Shown: piece after piece, positions 1 through 8,087 of the stretch | Layout of the letters: each line of letters begins with the position of its first letter | How positions within the stretch are numbered: position 1 is the first letter of the stretch | Assembly (NCBI GenBank): GCA_964495825.1 | Contig: CAZBWI010000047.1 | Span: forward strand, 1 to 13,472 | Source: CAJBLF01 sp964495825 | GTDB taxonomy: Bacteria > Patescibacteriota > Gracilibacteria > Absconditabacterales > Absconditicoccaceae | Direction of reading: 5' to 3' | DNA: 13,472 nt | The notes under the pieces: generated by a model | Told to the model about the DNA's origin: nothing | Database searches by the model: none | What the model saw: the letters and a program-made list of their open reading frames with translations, nothing else | Program-made: the position numbers and the translations under genes

Positions 1-101
1 GTAAATTATTATAAAATAATAAAAAAATCTGATCTCTATTATGGATTGAAAAATATTTTGAGATAATTATACCCTTGATGTTTATTTTTTTCTTCTTTTT
101 T

Positions 102-512
102 ATGAAAGATATTATCAAAAGAATATCTATAAGTGTTATCTCTTGATTATTTATATGATATTTAGCATATCTATTTTTTCAAAATACCGTGATAGTCCAA
201 TCTTGATTTGAACAATATAATATATTGTATTATTTTATTCTTGTTTTGATTTGTCTTTTCCTTTTTGTGCTTTTTGGTATCTATCCTATACATTTTAGGA
301 TGACTAAAGCGACATTATTTGTTATTGGTATAGTGTTAATTATTATCTGAGATACAGTGTTGTTAAATGATATAACTACTCATGTGTATGTAGGTGATCT
401 TTTTAAGTTAGTATGAGTTGTTTTAACATTATTAGCTTGGACTAATGTCCTTATTACTGATAAAGTAAAAAAACAAAAACAAAATAAAAAAATCGAAATT
501 ATAGAGGTATAA
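102..512 (+). CDS. small four-helix membrane protein, unknown function
   Basis: Read with TGA = Gly this is an open frame of 136 residues ending in TAA; with the standard code it is broken by five in-frame TGA (144, 156, 204, 348, 414). The protein shows four hydrophobic segments, roughly residues 8-26, 39-63, 70-88 and 100-121, and ends in a lysine-rich cytoplasmic-looking tail (KVKKQKQNKK). I do not recognise the family and see no catalytic motif. Its stop codon lies 3 bases before the tRNA gene, so the two may share a transcript. The start is uncertain: ATG 102 gives an ordinary MKDIIKR start, while an in-frame ATG at 78 would add a run of phenylalanines. No Shine-Dalgarno precedes either one. 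Confidence 0.72.
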
Positions 513-515
513 TTT

Positions 516-592
516 GCAGGTGTAGCTCAATTGGCTAGAGCGCGTCCTTGCCAAGGACGAGGCTGCGGGTTCGAGCCCCGTCACTTGCTCCA
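516..592 (+). tRNA. tRNA-Gly (anticodon GCC), CCA encoded
   Basis: A complete cloverleaf can be folded. The acceptor stem GCAGGTG/CACTTGC has one G-U pair, the D arm is GCTC/GAGC, and the anticodon stem CGTCC/GGACG encloses loop TTGCCAA, giving anticodon GCC. The T arm is GCGGG/CCCGT with loop TTCGAGC. The discriminator base is T, usual for bacterial tRNA-Gly, and CCA is encoded. It reads GGC and GGT, not UGA, so the UGA-reading tRNA-Gly(UCA) expected in this organism must lie elsewhere. A TATAAT at 508-513 is too close to the mature 5' end to be its -10 box. Confidence 0.96.
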
Positions 593-608
593 TTTCCAAA
601 AGTAAGAA

Positions 609-635
609 AGTCTGATATTTGAGGTCAGATTTTTT
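609..635 (+). terminator. intrinsic terminator after tRNA-Gly
   Basis: A short stem (AGTCTGA pairing with TCAGATT through one G-T pair) is closed by a 9-base loop and runs straight into a T tract. It lies 17 bases after the tRNA CCA end and separates the tRNA from the large gene downstream. Confidence 0.7.
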
Positions 636-693
636 GCTTTTTTTGGAAAAAGGGATATACTTATTTATAAATATTTTATTTCTTCTCTGACTG

Positions 694-3555
694 ATGGATA
701 AGGAACAAGTAAAGCAGGATATAGAGACGAAACAAGAGGAGCTTAAAATATTAGAAGCTCAGATTTTGGCGACTAAAGAGCAGAAAGATAAAGATAATCT
801 TGAACTACAAAAAAAGAAGATACAAGAAGAGATACATACACTTCAACAAAAACTTGATGAACTTAAAAAACTAGAGAAAGAAAAAACAATGAATGATACT
901 AAAAATGAGGTATATAAATTAAAGAATGATGTAGAGTTTGATAGTGATTGGACATATGAACTTATTAAATGAAGTAAAATGTATGATAAATTACTTACTA
1001 TATTATGAACTGAAGCTCAGGTAGAAATATTTGCTCAAGATATCAATACAGTGGTTAGAAAATTTCTAGATCAAGAATTGGAGGGATTTTCCAATAAGAT
1101 TAAGAATAGTATGTGTGTCGGTATCCAATTTGCTATGATGGAGACCTTAGTTGAACAATGAGCTGAATGATCGGCAAATTTTTTTGAAGCTTTTTCTAGT
1201 ACAAAAACTAAGGATTGAGGAAAGGCATTTGAATGACTTTATAAGGCGTTTGGTAAACTAGGTTCAGCGAATAAATTTTATACTTTAGCGAATAAAGTAC
1301 AAAATCTTACGCGATATCTTTCTGATAATAAATCTAAGATAACTCAAACTGAAAATATTCCTGAACTTATGAATCCTTATCAATTCAAAGTACTTTTAGA
1401 TAAACCAGTACGATCCAATCAATTACAGATAGATAAACTTGATATTACCACTATTTTGACATTAGATTCTTCTATGGAAGTAGATATTCATTCTGATGAG
1501 GATAAACTCAAAGAAATAGTGAATAAGAATGTGATAGAAGGTGTTATTACTGAAAAAACTATATCCGCTATCCAAAAATCATTGAAAACCGCTGATAAGC
1601 TTTTGGATAGTAGACAAAAATTAAGTTCCAAAGCTACTGATCTTATTGATAAAATTTCTGGTTTCTTGGATATCAATATTCCATTTCTTGGTAATCTCTG
1701 AGAATTGGTCGGTATAGAATTTCCTACGGATATTCTAGGGAAAAGAAAAGATGGAGGTTTAATAAACTTTGTCTTGGGTGTGTTTGGATTTCGTTGAGGA
1801 CTCAAAGGATTACATAGAAAGTATATCCAAGAAAAACTTGATGGACTTAGTATAGATACCACCTTTATCACTGCAGCATATGAGGATTTCCAAAAAAATA
1901 CTGACACTACTATTACCAATGATTCACCTGATAGTACCTGGAAAATATGTGCTTTATCTGGAGTAGATGCTGCTGCTGAGACTGTTATGAAATCTAAGAT
2001 ACCTGCCGATTATAAGACACTCAAACAATCGATTATGGATAATCTCAATGAGAGTGTAACACTCAATCCAGCGGTTGTACAAAAGTTTGCTCCTGCAGCG
2101 ATAATTACTGAAGGCGAAAAAAATATTGTTGATGTTAGTAAGATAACTGATACAGATATTGATACTTATCTTCAATATATTATTCCGAAGCTTGCTGCAG
2201 ATGATTTTATTACTTCAGATAAAGTCGATAAAAATTCCTTTACTTTAGCAGTGATTGGTGGATTGACCGGAGATAAATATTTTATAGAAGGTGTGAATAT
2301 AGGATTACTTACGATTTCTGATTTTAGAAATACAAGTAACAATCTTTCTTCATGACATAAATACTCTTATGAAGTTGTAGAGGAAACTGATACGGAACTT
2401 ATGAGATTATCAGCAGGTCCTAATGAGCATTATGCTGAAAACAAAAAATTCACACAATATCTTCATACCTTGGAAGGTAAAAACAATCTTCCGTATGGTA
2501 TCATACTTAATCTTATGAAGACTGAAAGTGGTGGTCAGCTTTATAAAGAGGATGGGAAAACTATCATTTCATCTTCTGCTGGTGCTAAATGATTGTTCCA
2601 ATTTATCCCAGAGACTGCAAAAAAATATATTGTAAAACTCTGATATAATATATCCGAATATGAGAAAATATTCACCAATCCCATCATAGGTGCTAAAGCT
2701 TGTGCTTTATTTTTGAAAGACTGTAAAGATGCTGGTGATGATACGGTAAGTATGCTTGCTCATTATAATGCTTGACAAAATGTAATTTGATGAGATAAAA
2801 TTACTATTAAAAACTTTGATAAACTTCCTAAAGAAACTCAAAAATATATATCTAAAACATGATATGCGATGTTGTTGTATGTTGGTAAATCTCCTGTTAT
2901 TACTAAAACTCAAAGTGAAGATCCAAAATTAATTTCTCCTGAGAAATTACAACATTTTTTTGAAATGGTTAATATGATTTCTGTTCCGTGAGAACATCAA
3001 GAACAAAAATTTACTTCAAATGTTTTAGCCGAAAATTTTGATGAATTGGTTTTGATAGGTGATTCTCATGCAGGTGGACTTAAAAATATGAGTGGACTTA
3101 CTTCTGACAAAACCAGGAATTTCTATTATTTTAATGGATATGATAGTGGTCAATTGCTTGAAAAAATCAAAAACAATAAAAATCAATATATTGATAGTTG
3201 AACAAAATCTTTACTTTTAGTTTTTTGAACTAATGACATTACAAAAAATATTACAAACAAAATTAGATCTAATTTAGAAGCAATTAGAAATGAGATATCC
3301 CCCGTGCAATTAGTACTTATAACTTTACAATATTCTTCTGATAAAGTATTAGTTCCTGATAGTAAAGTTGATGAAGTAAATGCTATTATTCGTGATTTTG
3401 CTAAGGAAAATTGATTGCCTTTGATAGATATCAATAAACGTGTTAGTTTAGTTTCAAATGATTATTGATCTGACAAAAAACACCTTACAACTTCTTGATA
3501 TACTAAAATTGTTAATGAAGTCATTAGGGAATCGTTTTGATATACTATTGCTTAA
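694..3555 (+). CDS. 953-residue protein: coiled coil, lytic transglycosylase (SLT) domain and SGNH hydrolase domain
   Basis: One 953-residue frame once TGA is read as Gly (22 in-frame TGA by my count), ending in TAA. Residues about 1-75 are a charged coiled coil; about 80-560 are not recognised. Residues about 595-700 look like a lytic transglycosylase: TESGG with candidate catalytic Glu611, then KGLFQFIPETA near 632-642, then AHYNAG at 689-694. Such domains cleave peptidoglycan glycan strands. The C-terminal 170 residues fit an SGNH/GDSL hydrolase: GDSH at 789-792 with nucleophile Ser791, GTND at 845-848 (its Gly is a TGA), and DKKH at 927-930 giving the Asp-His pair. Such domains can remove acetyl groups from cell-wall sugars. 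I see no signal peptide or membrane segment, so export would need another route. ATG 694 is the only plausible start; there is no clear Shine-Dalgarno. The domain calls are firm; a role against host or prey cell wall is inference. Confidence 0.88.
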
Positions 3556-3605
3556 TTTCTTCTAAATCATATATTTAAGTAAAATATAAACCAAATATCC
3601 AAAGA

Positions 3606-3613
3606 AAGGAGGT
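3606..3613 (+). promoter_or_regulatory. perfect Shine-Dalgarno site of the 35-residue gene
   Basis: AAGGAGGT lies 4 bases before ATG 3618, a full-strength match to the 16S rRNA 3' end. It is the only such site I see before any gene in the window, and it is the main support for the short gene being real. Confidence 0.8.
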
Positions 3614-3617
3614 TATT

Positions 3618-3725
3618 ATGAAAGTAAGTTATAGATTGAAACGTAAAATCAGAAAAAAAGCTTTTCATACTTTACAAAAAAAGATTAAAATCAAAAACAA
3701 AGAAAAAAGAAAAAGGTCTAAATAA
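3618..3725 (+). CDS. 35-residue highly basic protein, unknown
   Basis: ATG to TAA encodes 35 residues, about half of them lysine or arginine (MKVSYRLKRKIRKKAFHTL at the N-terminus, KEKRKRSK at the C-terminus), with almost no acidic residues. The composition suggests binding to RNA or the ribosome, but I do not recognise it as a named ribosomal protein. The evidence for a real gene is the ideal Shine-Dalgarno and spacing, the TAA stop, and a strong terminator 27 bases after the stop. It starts 62 bases after the SLT-SGNH gene and may be made from its own promoter or by read-through. Confidence 0.65.
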   Translation: MKVSYRLKRKIRKKAFHTLQKKIKIKNKEKRKRSK

Positions 3726-3752
3726 TGAAAAAAATCTTCATTTTACGTAATT

Positions 3753-3788
3753 AAGTCCGAATATGTATATCACTTTCGGACTTTTTTT
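3753..3788 (+). terminator. strong intrinsic terminator
   Basis: A perfect 9-bp stem (AAGTCCGAA with TTCGGACTT) with a 13-base loop is followed directly by seven T. It ends the plus-strand block just before the stop codon of the convergent minus-strand gene. On the minus strand no T tract follows, so it probably works in one direction. Confidence 0.88.
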
Positions 3789-3789
3789 A

Positions 3790-4932
3790 TTAATTTCATA
3801 GATTTAACCATTGATTTATTTTAGTCTCTTCTGCTCATTTTTTTGCTTGAGATCGGATATCATCGATTATATTTTTGATGTTTTCTCCTGTAAATTTTTG
3901 ACTATCTGACTTTGTTGCTATGCCGAGATATTGTTGGATGTTATTGTAGTTTGTTAGATTGTTTTGATATGTTTTTGGACTAATATTGTAAAGTGTGTTG
4001 ATAAAAAATTTGATTGCTTTATTTACTCATGGATTCAACACTATTTCTCCTCATAATTGGTTGATAAAAAATTCTTTCTTTTTGTTTTCGAAGGTTTTTA
4101 TTACCTCTCATCGGATCGTGTTTTGGAGTTCAGTGATATTTTTACCTTGATATTTTCCTATAATTTTCAATACGCCTGATAACTCTTCTGGTAGATAATA
4201 TTTAACATTTCCTTGAAGAATTTGCATGACTACTGTTCATCATGATTGTTGGAGTGTGACTGCGGATTGTGGGTTAATATTGATGAATGAACCATTTCCT
4301 AAGTCGATGAATATTTTCTCCATGTCTTTTATCGTCTTCGAAGCAAAGCTTATCTGTATTTTTTGTGAAAGATCTATATCACTCGCTTGTAGTTCATTTA
4401 CTGGTATTTCCTTGCTTCCCAAAGCATTTTTGATGATTAATATTCCTTCATTTGCTCATTGGTTGATGATTTTTGTTTTCTGCGATTGGATGAAATCATT
4501 GATGTTTGGTATTGTTTCATACATTGGCAATATTCAACTTAGAAGCACAAAAACAATTCCTACACCTATAACTGTCATCAGAAAATAACGGATTCGATGT
4601 CCGATATAGGTCACCGCAAGTGCTAGGATAAGCAATGTGAAAAGTGTGATGAATTGCCTACTATCGAGACCGATATTGTTTCTGAAAAAGACGTCACCGA
4701 GAATATATAGGTTGATGAGTATGATGATGAATATCAAAAATCTGAAGAATTTATTTCCTCATTGGAGGATATATACTAGTACTATGGAAATAAAGAATAT
4801 TGTAGTATAGAGGATATGTCAAAGCATTCGCTGGATCATATCACTAGCATTTCCTGTATAGAGAAAATATAGATAGAGTCCGCTTATTACTAGGAGTCCT
4901 ATTATTATACCAGTAAATATTTTTTTTATCAT
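3790..4932 (-). CDS. multi-pass membrane protein with a FecR-like domain
   Basis: With TGA = Gly this is a 380-residue frame from ATG (MIKKIFTG) to TAA; in the standard code it is cut into pieces. The N-terminal part has about five hydrophobic segments (residues 5-25, 38-57, 61-80, 90-110, 112-133). Residues about 185-245 fit a FecR-type beta-rich domain, with LGNGSFININPQSAVTLQQ followed by ILQGNVKYYL. In known systems FecR domains occur in membrane anti-sigma regulators or as cell-surface sensor domains. The C-terminal 130 residues are charged, mostly helical-looking and unrecognised. No sigma factor gene is next to it. It contains a tandem TGA TGA read as Gly-Gly right after the FecR core. 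No Shine-Dalgarno is present; the start is preceded by TGATAATAAT. Family assignment is by motif only. Confidence 0.72.
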
Positions 4933-4971
4933 ATTATTATCAAAATATATAAAACTATTATCAGTATATAC

Positions 4972-4994
4972 AAAAAAACTCCCTTTGCAAAGGG
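4972..4994 (-). terminator. intrinsic terminator of the upstream minus-strand genes
   Basis: On the minus strand a perfect 14-base palindrome (CCCTTTGCAAAGGG, a 5-bp stem with a TGCA loop) is followed by AG and seven T. It lies 146 bases past the stop of the 81-residue gene and about 40 bases before the start of the next minus-strand gene, so it separates the two FecR-like genes into different transcripts. Confidence 0.7.
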
Positions 4995-5140
4995 TAGTAA
5001 TAATACTTAATATTGCTAAGTTTTACGTTCAAAGTTTTACATACATAGTCTATTTTTTATATTGCATATTGTACTATTATGATAGTTTATATTACACTAT
5101 ATTTTTATACGTAGCACTTACCATTCAAAACACCTAGCAT

Positions 5141-5386
5141 TTACTTAATTATCCTATATTCTTTGATTTCTGATTTTTTTAACATCGTTTCGATTTTTTT
5201 TTCATTTTCTGAGGTGTATTCTACAAGAACTGCTTTTTTTTCTTCTTTTGTAATCTTATTGTCGTGAAGGGTATATGTTTGAAGATAGTTCATCCTTGTA
5301 ATTTTTGTAGCTGTTCCTGATTTGAGTAGTCAGGTTATGATGTTTTTGAGTTTTCTGCCATCATTTTTATAAAAAAAAATAAGCAT
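5141..5386 (-). CDS. 81-residue hypothetical protein
   Basis: ATG to TAA, 81 residues, with one internal TGA (5330-5332) read as Gly in a TGLLKSGTAT stretch. The order of elements (an N-terminal hydrophobic strand MLIFFYKN, a helix, a central stretch NYLQTYTLHDNK, then KKAVLVEYTSENEKKIETML) is loosely like the CutA1/ferredoxin-like fold, but I see no conserved CutA signature and do not claim it. It starts 39 bases after the stop of the FecR-like gene on the same strand, so the two are probably cotranscribed. A weak purine run (ACGAGAAAAA) precedes the ATG. Confidence 0.6.
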
Positions 5387-5425
5387 TTTTTCTCGTTATT
5401 TTTCTAAAAAAATTATGAAATCTGG

Positions 5426-6841
5426 TTATTCATTTATGGTTTGCTGTATTTTTTCTTCTGTTACTTTTTCAACAGGTGTTATACTTCCTCGTCATTTTGC
5501 TATAATACTACTCAATGATTTCTCTATGGATTGGAGATTTTCTATATATTCAGGAGGAATATTATATTCTGTGTTGATGATATCTTTGATTTTTTTGGTG
5601 TTGTCTCGGAGTCATTTTAGCATTATTGCTGGATCACCTTCTGATCTATTGAATGTCACTCAGAAACTTTGATAGATAGTCTGAATCCTCTTTTCTACTT
5701 TGGCGTAGATGGTCGCAAATGCTGACTCATTTCCTTCTATGAATGCTTGTTCCAATACTTTTATTTCTGCAATATATTCTGCTTGGTAAAGACTTATATT
5801 TACTTTTTCATCTTGTTTAGGATCAAGGATTTTTTTATTGTTTAATGTTGTAGAGATGTTTTGGGTAATCTCTTCTTTGATTTCTCCTATGTTTTTGGTA
5901 TCCAGTAAACTTAACAATGTTATGGTATTGTCTTCAATATTCTCTTGTTCTTCTGTTCCTGATGCAGTCATTTGTTTTTCAGAATTTGTAGCTAATGCAA
6001 ATGTCTGTGAGATATTTTTTTGTTGGATAGCTTTGGTGAAACTTTCGATATTTGCAAAGATTTTGATGTCATTATTTTGTATAGCGACGACTTGTTGTTT
6101 TGTAATTGTCGTTGTTTTTTCTTCACCATTGCTTTTGGTTACAATGATATTTGCTCCATTATTTTGGAAAATCCTTTGTTCTCCGTCTTGGATGAATTTG
6201 AAATTGACTGGTTTGCTCTTATCTTCTTGTTTTACTATAATATCATTGATAGCTAATTCTATGGTCTGTGCTTTCCATTCATTTCCTTCTACTTGGATAA
6301 AATCTCCATAGATGAGATTAAGTTTATAGTCTTTGTTGTGTGTCTGTTGGATGATGAGTTTAGCTGGTCCTATGATTTTGGATTGTGTACCACCACTGGT
6401 GATTTCAAATACTAATTGTGCCCCTTTTTTGAGTAAAATTGTATCACCATTGCTGATATTATTGGTTTTGGCCAATATACCGTCATGTTCGATATAAAAA
6501 TTACCTTTAGCATCAATGACTTGGGCTATATACTCTGCATTTGCAGTATTAGTACTGTTTTTAATAATGGAGAATCGTCCATTATCTTGGAAACTTCCGT
6601 TATTAAAAAAATATATTCCATAGACACTGAAGAGCATTATCACGAAGATCATGCTATATACGAAATATTTCGCATGGATGAAAGCAAATCTTTTGGATGT
6701 CCTTTTTGTCTTTTTATATAAAATACTCTGATAGAGGTTGAGTTTATCTATATCAGTAAAGGTGGTATGTTTTTGTATGTTGAAGAATTCTTGGAGTTTC
6801 ATATCTAGGTAAATCGTGAAATAGAATATTCTTTCTTTCAT
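5426..6841 (-). CDS. single-pass membrane protein with a FecR-like extracellular domain
   Basis: 471 residues from ATG 6841 to TAA, joined across TGA codons near the C-terminus. Layout: a cytoplasmic N-terminal part of about 58 residues (DKLNLYQSILYKKTKRTSKR), one hydrophobic helix (about 59-79, YFVYSMIFVIMLFSVYGIYF), then a long outer part. This outer part begins with a FecR-like beta domain (NGDTILLKKGAQLVFEI, then SKIIGPAKLII and LIYGDFIQV), followed by a helical charged region. This in-helix-out layout is that of FecR-type anti-sigma or sensor proteins, but no sigma factor is adjacent. The start is uncertain: GTG 6865 and ATG 6802 (MKLQEFFNIQ, a natural cytoplasmic start) are also in frame, and none has a Shine-Dalgarno. 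It is divergent from the SdpR-like repressor, which might control it; that is inference. Confidence 0.72.
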
Positions 6842-6963
6842 TATTATATACGAATAAGTAGACACTTTGTGACAAGGAAATATTCTTTGTGTATTTTTTA
6901 GGTTGACTTTTTTATAAAAATATATTTATTTATAGTTTTTAATTGGTAATTTATAGCTTATAA

Positions 6964-6989
6964 CCTCTTTTTTCTTTTTTCTTTTTCTT
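6964..6989 (+). repeat. pure pyrimidine tract with short CTTTTTT repeats
   Basis: 26 consecutive C or T bases, containing two CTTTTTT units and a shortened third, sit in the 251-base gap between the divergent FecR-like and SdpR-like genes. No function is evident. Such slippage-prone runs can vary in length between strains. Confidence 0.45.
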
Positions 6990-7034
6990 GTTTTCTGATA
7001 TTGTCGTTTTGAGCGTTTCTCTTGTATTTTTGCT

Positions 7035-7066
7035 TTGAAAATGTACTATCTACGTTGGATATAGAT
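7035..7066 (+). promoter_or_regulatory. possible promoter of the SdpR-like gene
   Basis: TTGAAA at 7035-7040 and TATAGA at 7060-7065 are separated by 19 bases, which is long. The -10-like box overlaps the inverted repeat at 7061-7076, as expected if the gene represses itself. The match is weak in AT-rich sequence. Confidence 0.3.
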
Positions 7067-7076
7067 ATTTATCTAT
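7061..7076. promoter_or_regulatory. candidate operator: 7-2-7 inverted repeat
   Basis: ATAGATA and TATCTAT form a perfect inverted repeat around a 2-base centre, ending 16 bases before the start of the ArsR/SdpR-like gene. ArsR-family dimers bind such symmetric AT-rich sites, usually in their own promoter. That this protein binds here is inference. Confidence 0.5.
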
Positions 7077-7092
7077 GTAACCATTTCATCAA

Positions 7093-7350
7093 ATGATGGA
7101 TACTATCTTCAAGACTTTGTCTGATAGGAATCGTAGAAGAATAATCCAGCTTTTGAAGCAGAAAGAAATGACTGTCTCAGAATTATTGACACATTTCGAC
7201 ATCACTCAGGCGTCGTTGTCTCACCATTTGGACGTTTTGAAAAGATCGAATCTGGTGCTTGATGAAAGAAGAGGACAATTCGTCTTTTATTCCCTCAATC
7301 ATCCCGTATTTGAAGAGGCAGTGAATATGATACTGAATTTACTCGTGTAA
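7093..7350 (+). CDS. ArsR-family winged-helix repressor, SdpR-like
   Basis: 85 residues, TAA stop, no TGA codons. The whole length matches an ArsR-type winged helix: FKTLSDRNRRRIIQLLKQ, the helix-turn-helix with ITQASLSHHLDVLKRSNLV, then the wing DERRGQFVFYSLNHP. Closest by memory is Bacillus SdpR, an autorepressor whose sequence shares the SHHL, KGQF and YYSLN pattern at the same places. The usual metal-binding cysteines of ArsR/SmtB sensors are absent: there is no Cys in the protein. This suggests that it does not sense metals through cysteines. In Bacillus the partner gene is sdpI (a membrane immunity protein); no such gene follows here. Either ATG 7093 or ATG 7096 could be the start. A candidate operator lies just upstream. 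Confidence 0.92.
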   Translation: MMDTIFKTLSDRNRRRIIQLLKQKEMTVSELLTHFDITQASLSHHLDVLKRSNLVLDERRGQFVFYSLNHPVFEEAVNMILNLLV

Positions 7351-7533
7351 TACACTTATTATGTTTGTATACTAAATTCGCTTTGCTCATTCATTAGCTT
7401 TGCGTAATTTATTTACTTATGTTTATGTAATTTTTGTTATCCATTATCTTTGATTACGCTTGTTGATGTTTATTAGATAAGAAGTCCAAATTACCTCCCA
7501 AGGATATATTACTTTTATTTTTGTTTGTTAGGT
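7351..7533. other. 183-base intergenic stretch with a short direct repeat
   Basis: No convincing gene. GCTTTGC occurs twice, at 7380-7386 and 7399-7405, flanked by AAATT and AATTT. On the minus strand a GGGAGG precedes an 11-codon TTG frame ending in TAA, and two further ATG frames of 11 codons follow; all are too short to call. No T-tract terminator for the SdpR-like gene is visible. Confidence 0.4.
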
Positions 7534-8082
7534 ATGATTATCACTATGTCTGGGAAAGCTGGAAGTGGAAAATGAACTGTATCCAAATTATTAGCAGAAA
7601 AATTATGATACCAATATATTTCTATAGGTAATATGAAAAGAGATCTTGCTACGTCGATGGGTATGACAATTTCTGAATTTAATCAAGAAGGAGAAAAACC
7701 TGAGAATAGAAATATATTTGATCTTAAATACGAAGAATATCAAAAAAATCTTGATGTGAATTCCAATATTATCCTGGATAGTAGATTATGATTTTATTGT
7801 CAGCCGAAAGCATTTAAAGTCTATCTTGATGTTAGTGATGAAGAGGCAGCAAGAAGGATTTTTAATGATAAAGAGAGAAAAGCTGATGCCTATACTTCAT
7901 TGCAGGCTGTCCAAGAAGCTACCAATCAAAGAAATATTGATGATGCGAAGAGATATAAGGAACTTTATGGTATCGATATTTCTGATATTTCTAATTTTGA
8001 CCTAGTTATTTCTACCGACGGAAAAACTCCTCAGCAGGTTGCCGAGGAAATTATCGAGAAATTTAATCAATTCAAAAAATAA
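7534..8082 (+). CDS. cmk: cytidylate kinase, archaeal-type
   Basis: 182 residues, TAA stop. It phosphorylates CMP or dCMP to the diphosphate with ATP, supplying pyrimidine nucleotides. The P-loop is SGKAGSGKGT at residues 6-15; the glycine of GKGT (codon 7573-7575) and two more glycines (near residues 25 and 90) are TGA. Further support: LLAEKLGYQYISIGNMKRDLA, the substrate-side segment LDSRLGFY, the strand KVYLDVS followed by EEAARRI, and the C-terminal block AKRYKELYGIDISDISNFDL, which is very typical of the short archaeal-type Cmk family rather than the longer bacterial enzyme. Adenylate kinase-like relatives are the alternative. It ends 5 bases before the convergent hflX stop, leaving no room for a terminator. 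Confidence 0.88.
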
Positions 8083-8087
8083 TAGTA

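Noticed and set aside
508..513. TATAAT as the tRNA promoter -10 box
   Set aside because: It ends 2 bases before the mature 5' end, too close for transcription to start upstream of the tRNA.
516..592. tRNA-Gly as the UGA decoder
   Set aside because: The anticodon is GCC, which cannot read UGA.
694..3434. Several separate short genes in the same frame (ending at 972, 1701, 2355, 2592)
   Set aside because: They end only at TGA. With TGA = Gly they are parts of one 953-residue protein whose domain motifs cross the joints.
5415..6721. Plus-strand frames inside the FecR-like gene
   Set aside because: They are antisense shadows of the minus-strand protein, with no family pattern or start signal.
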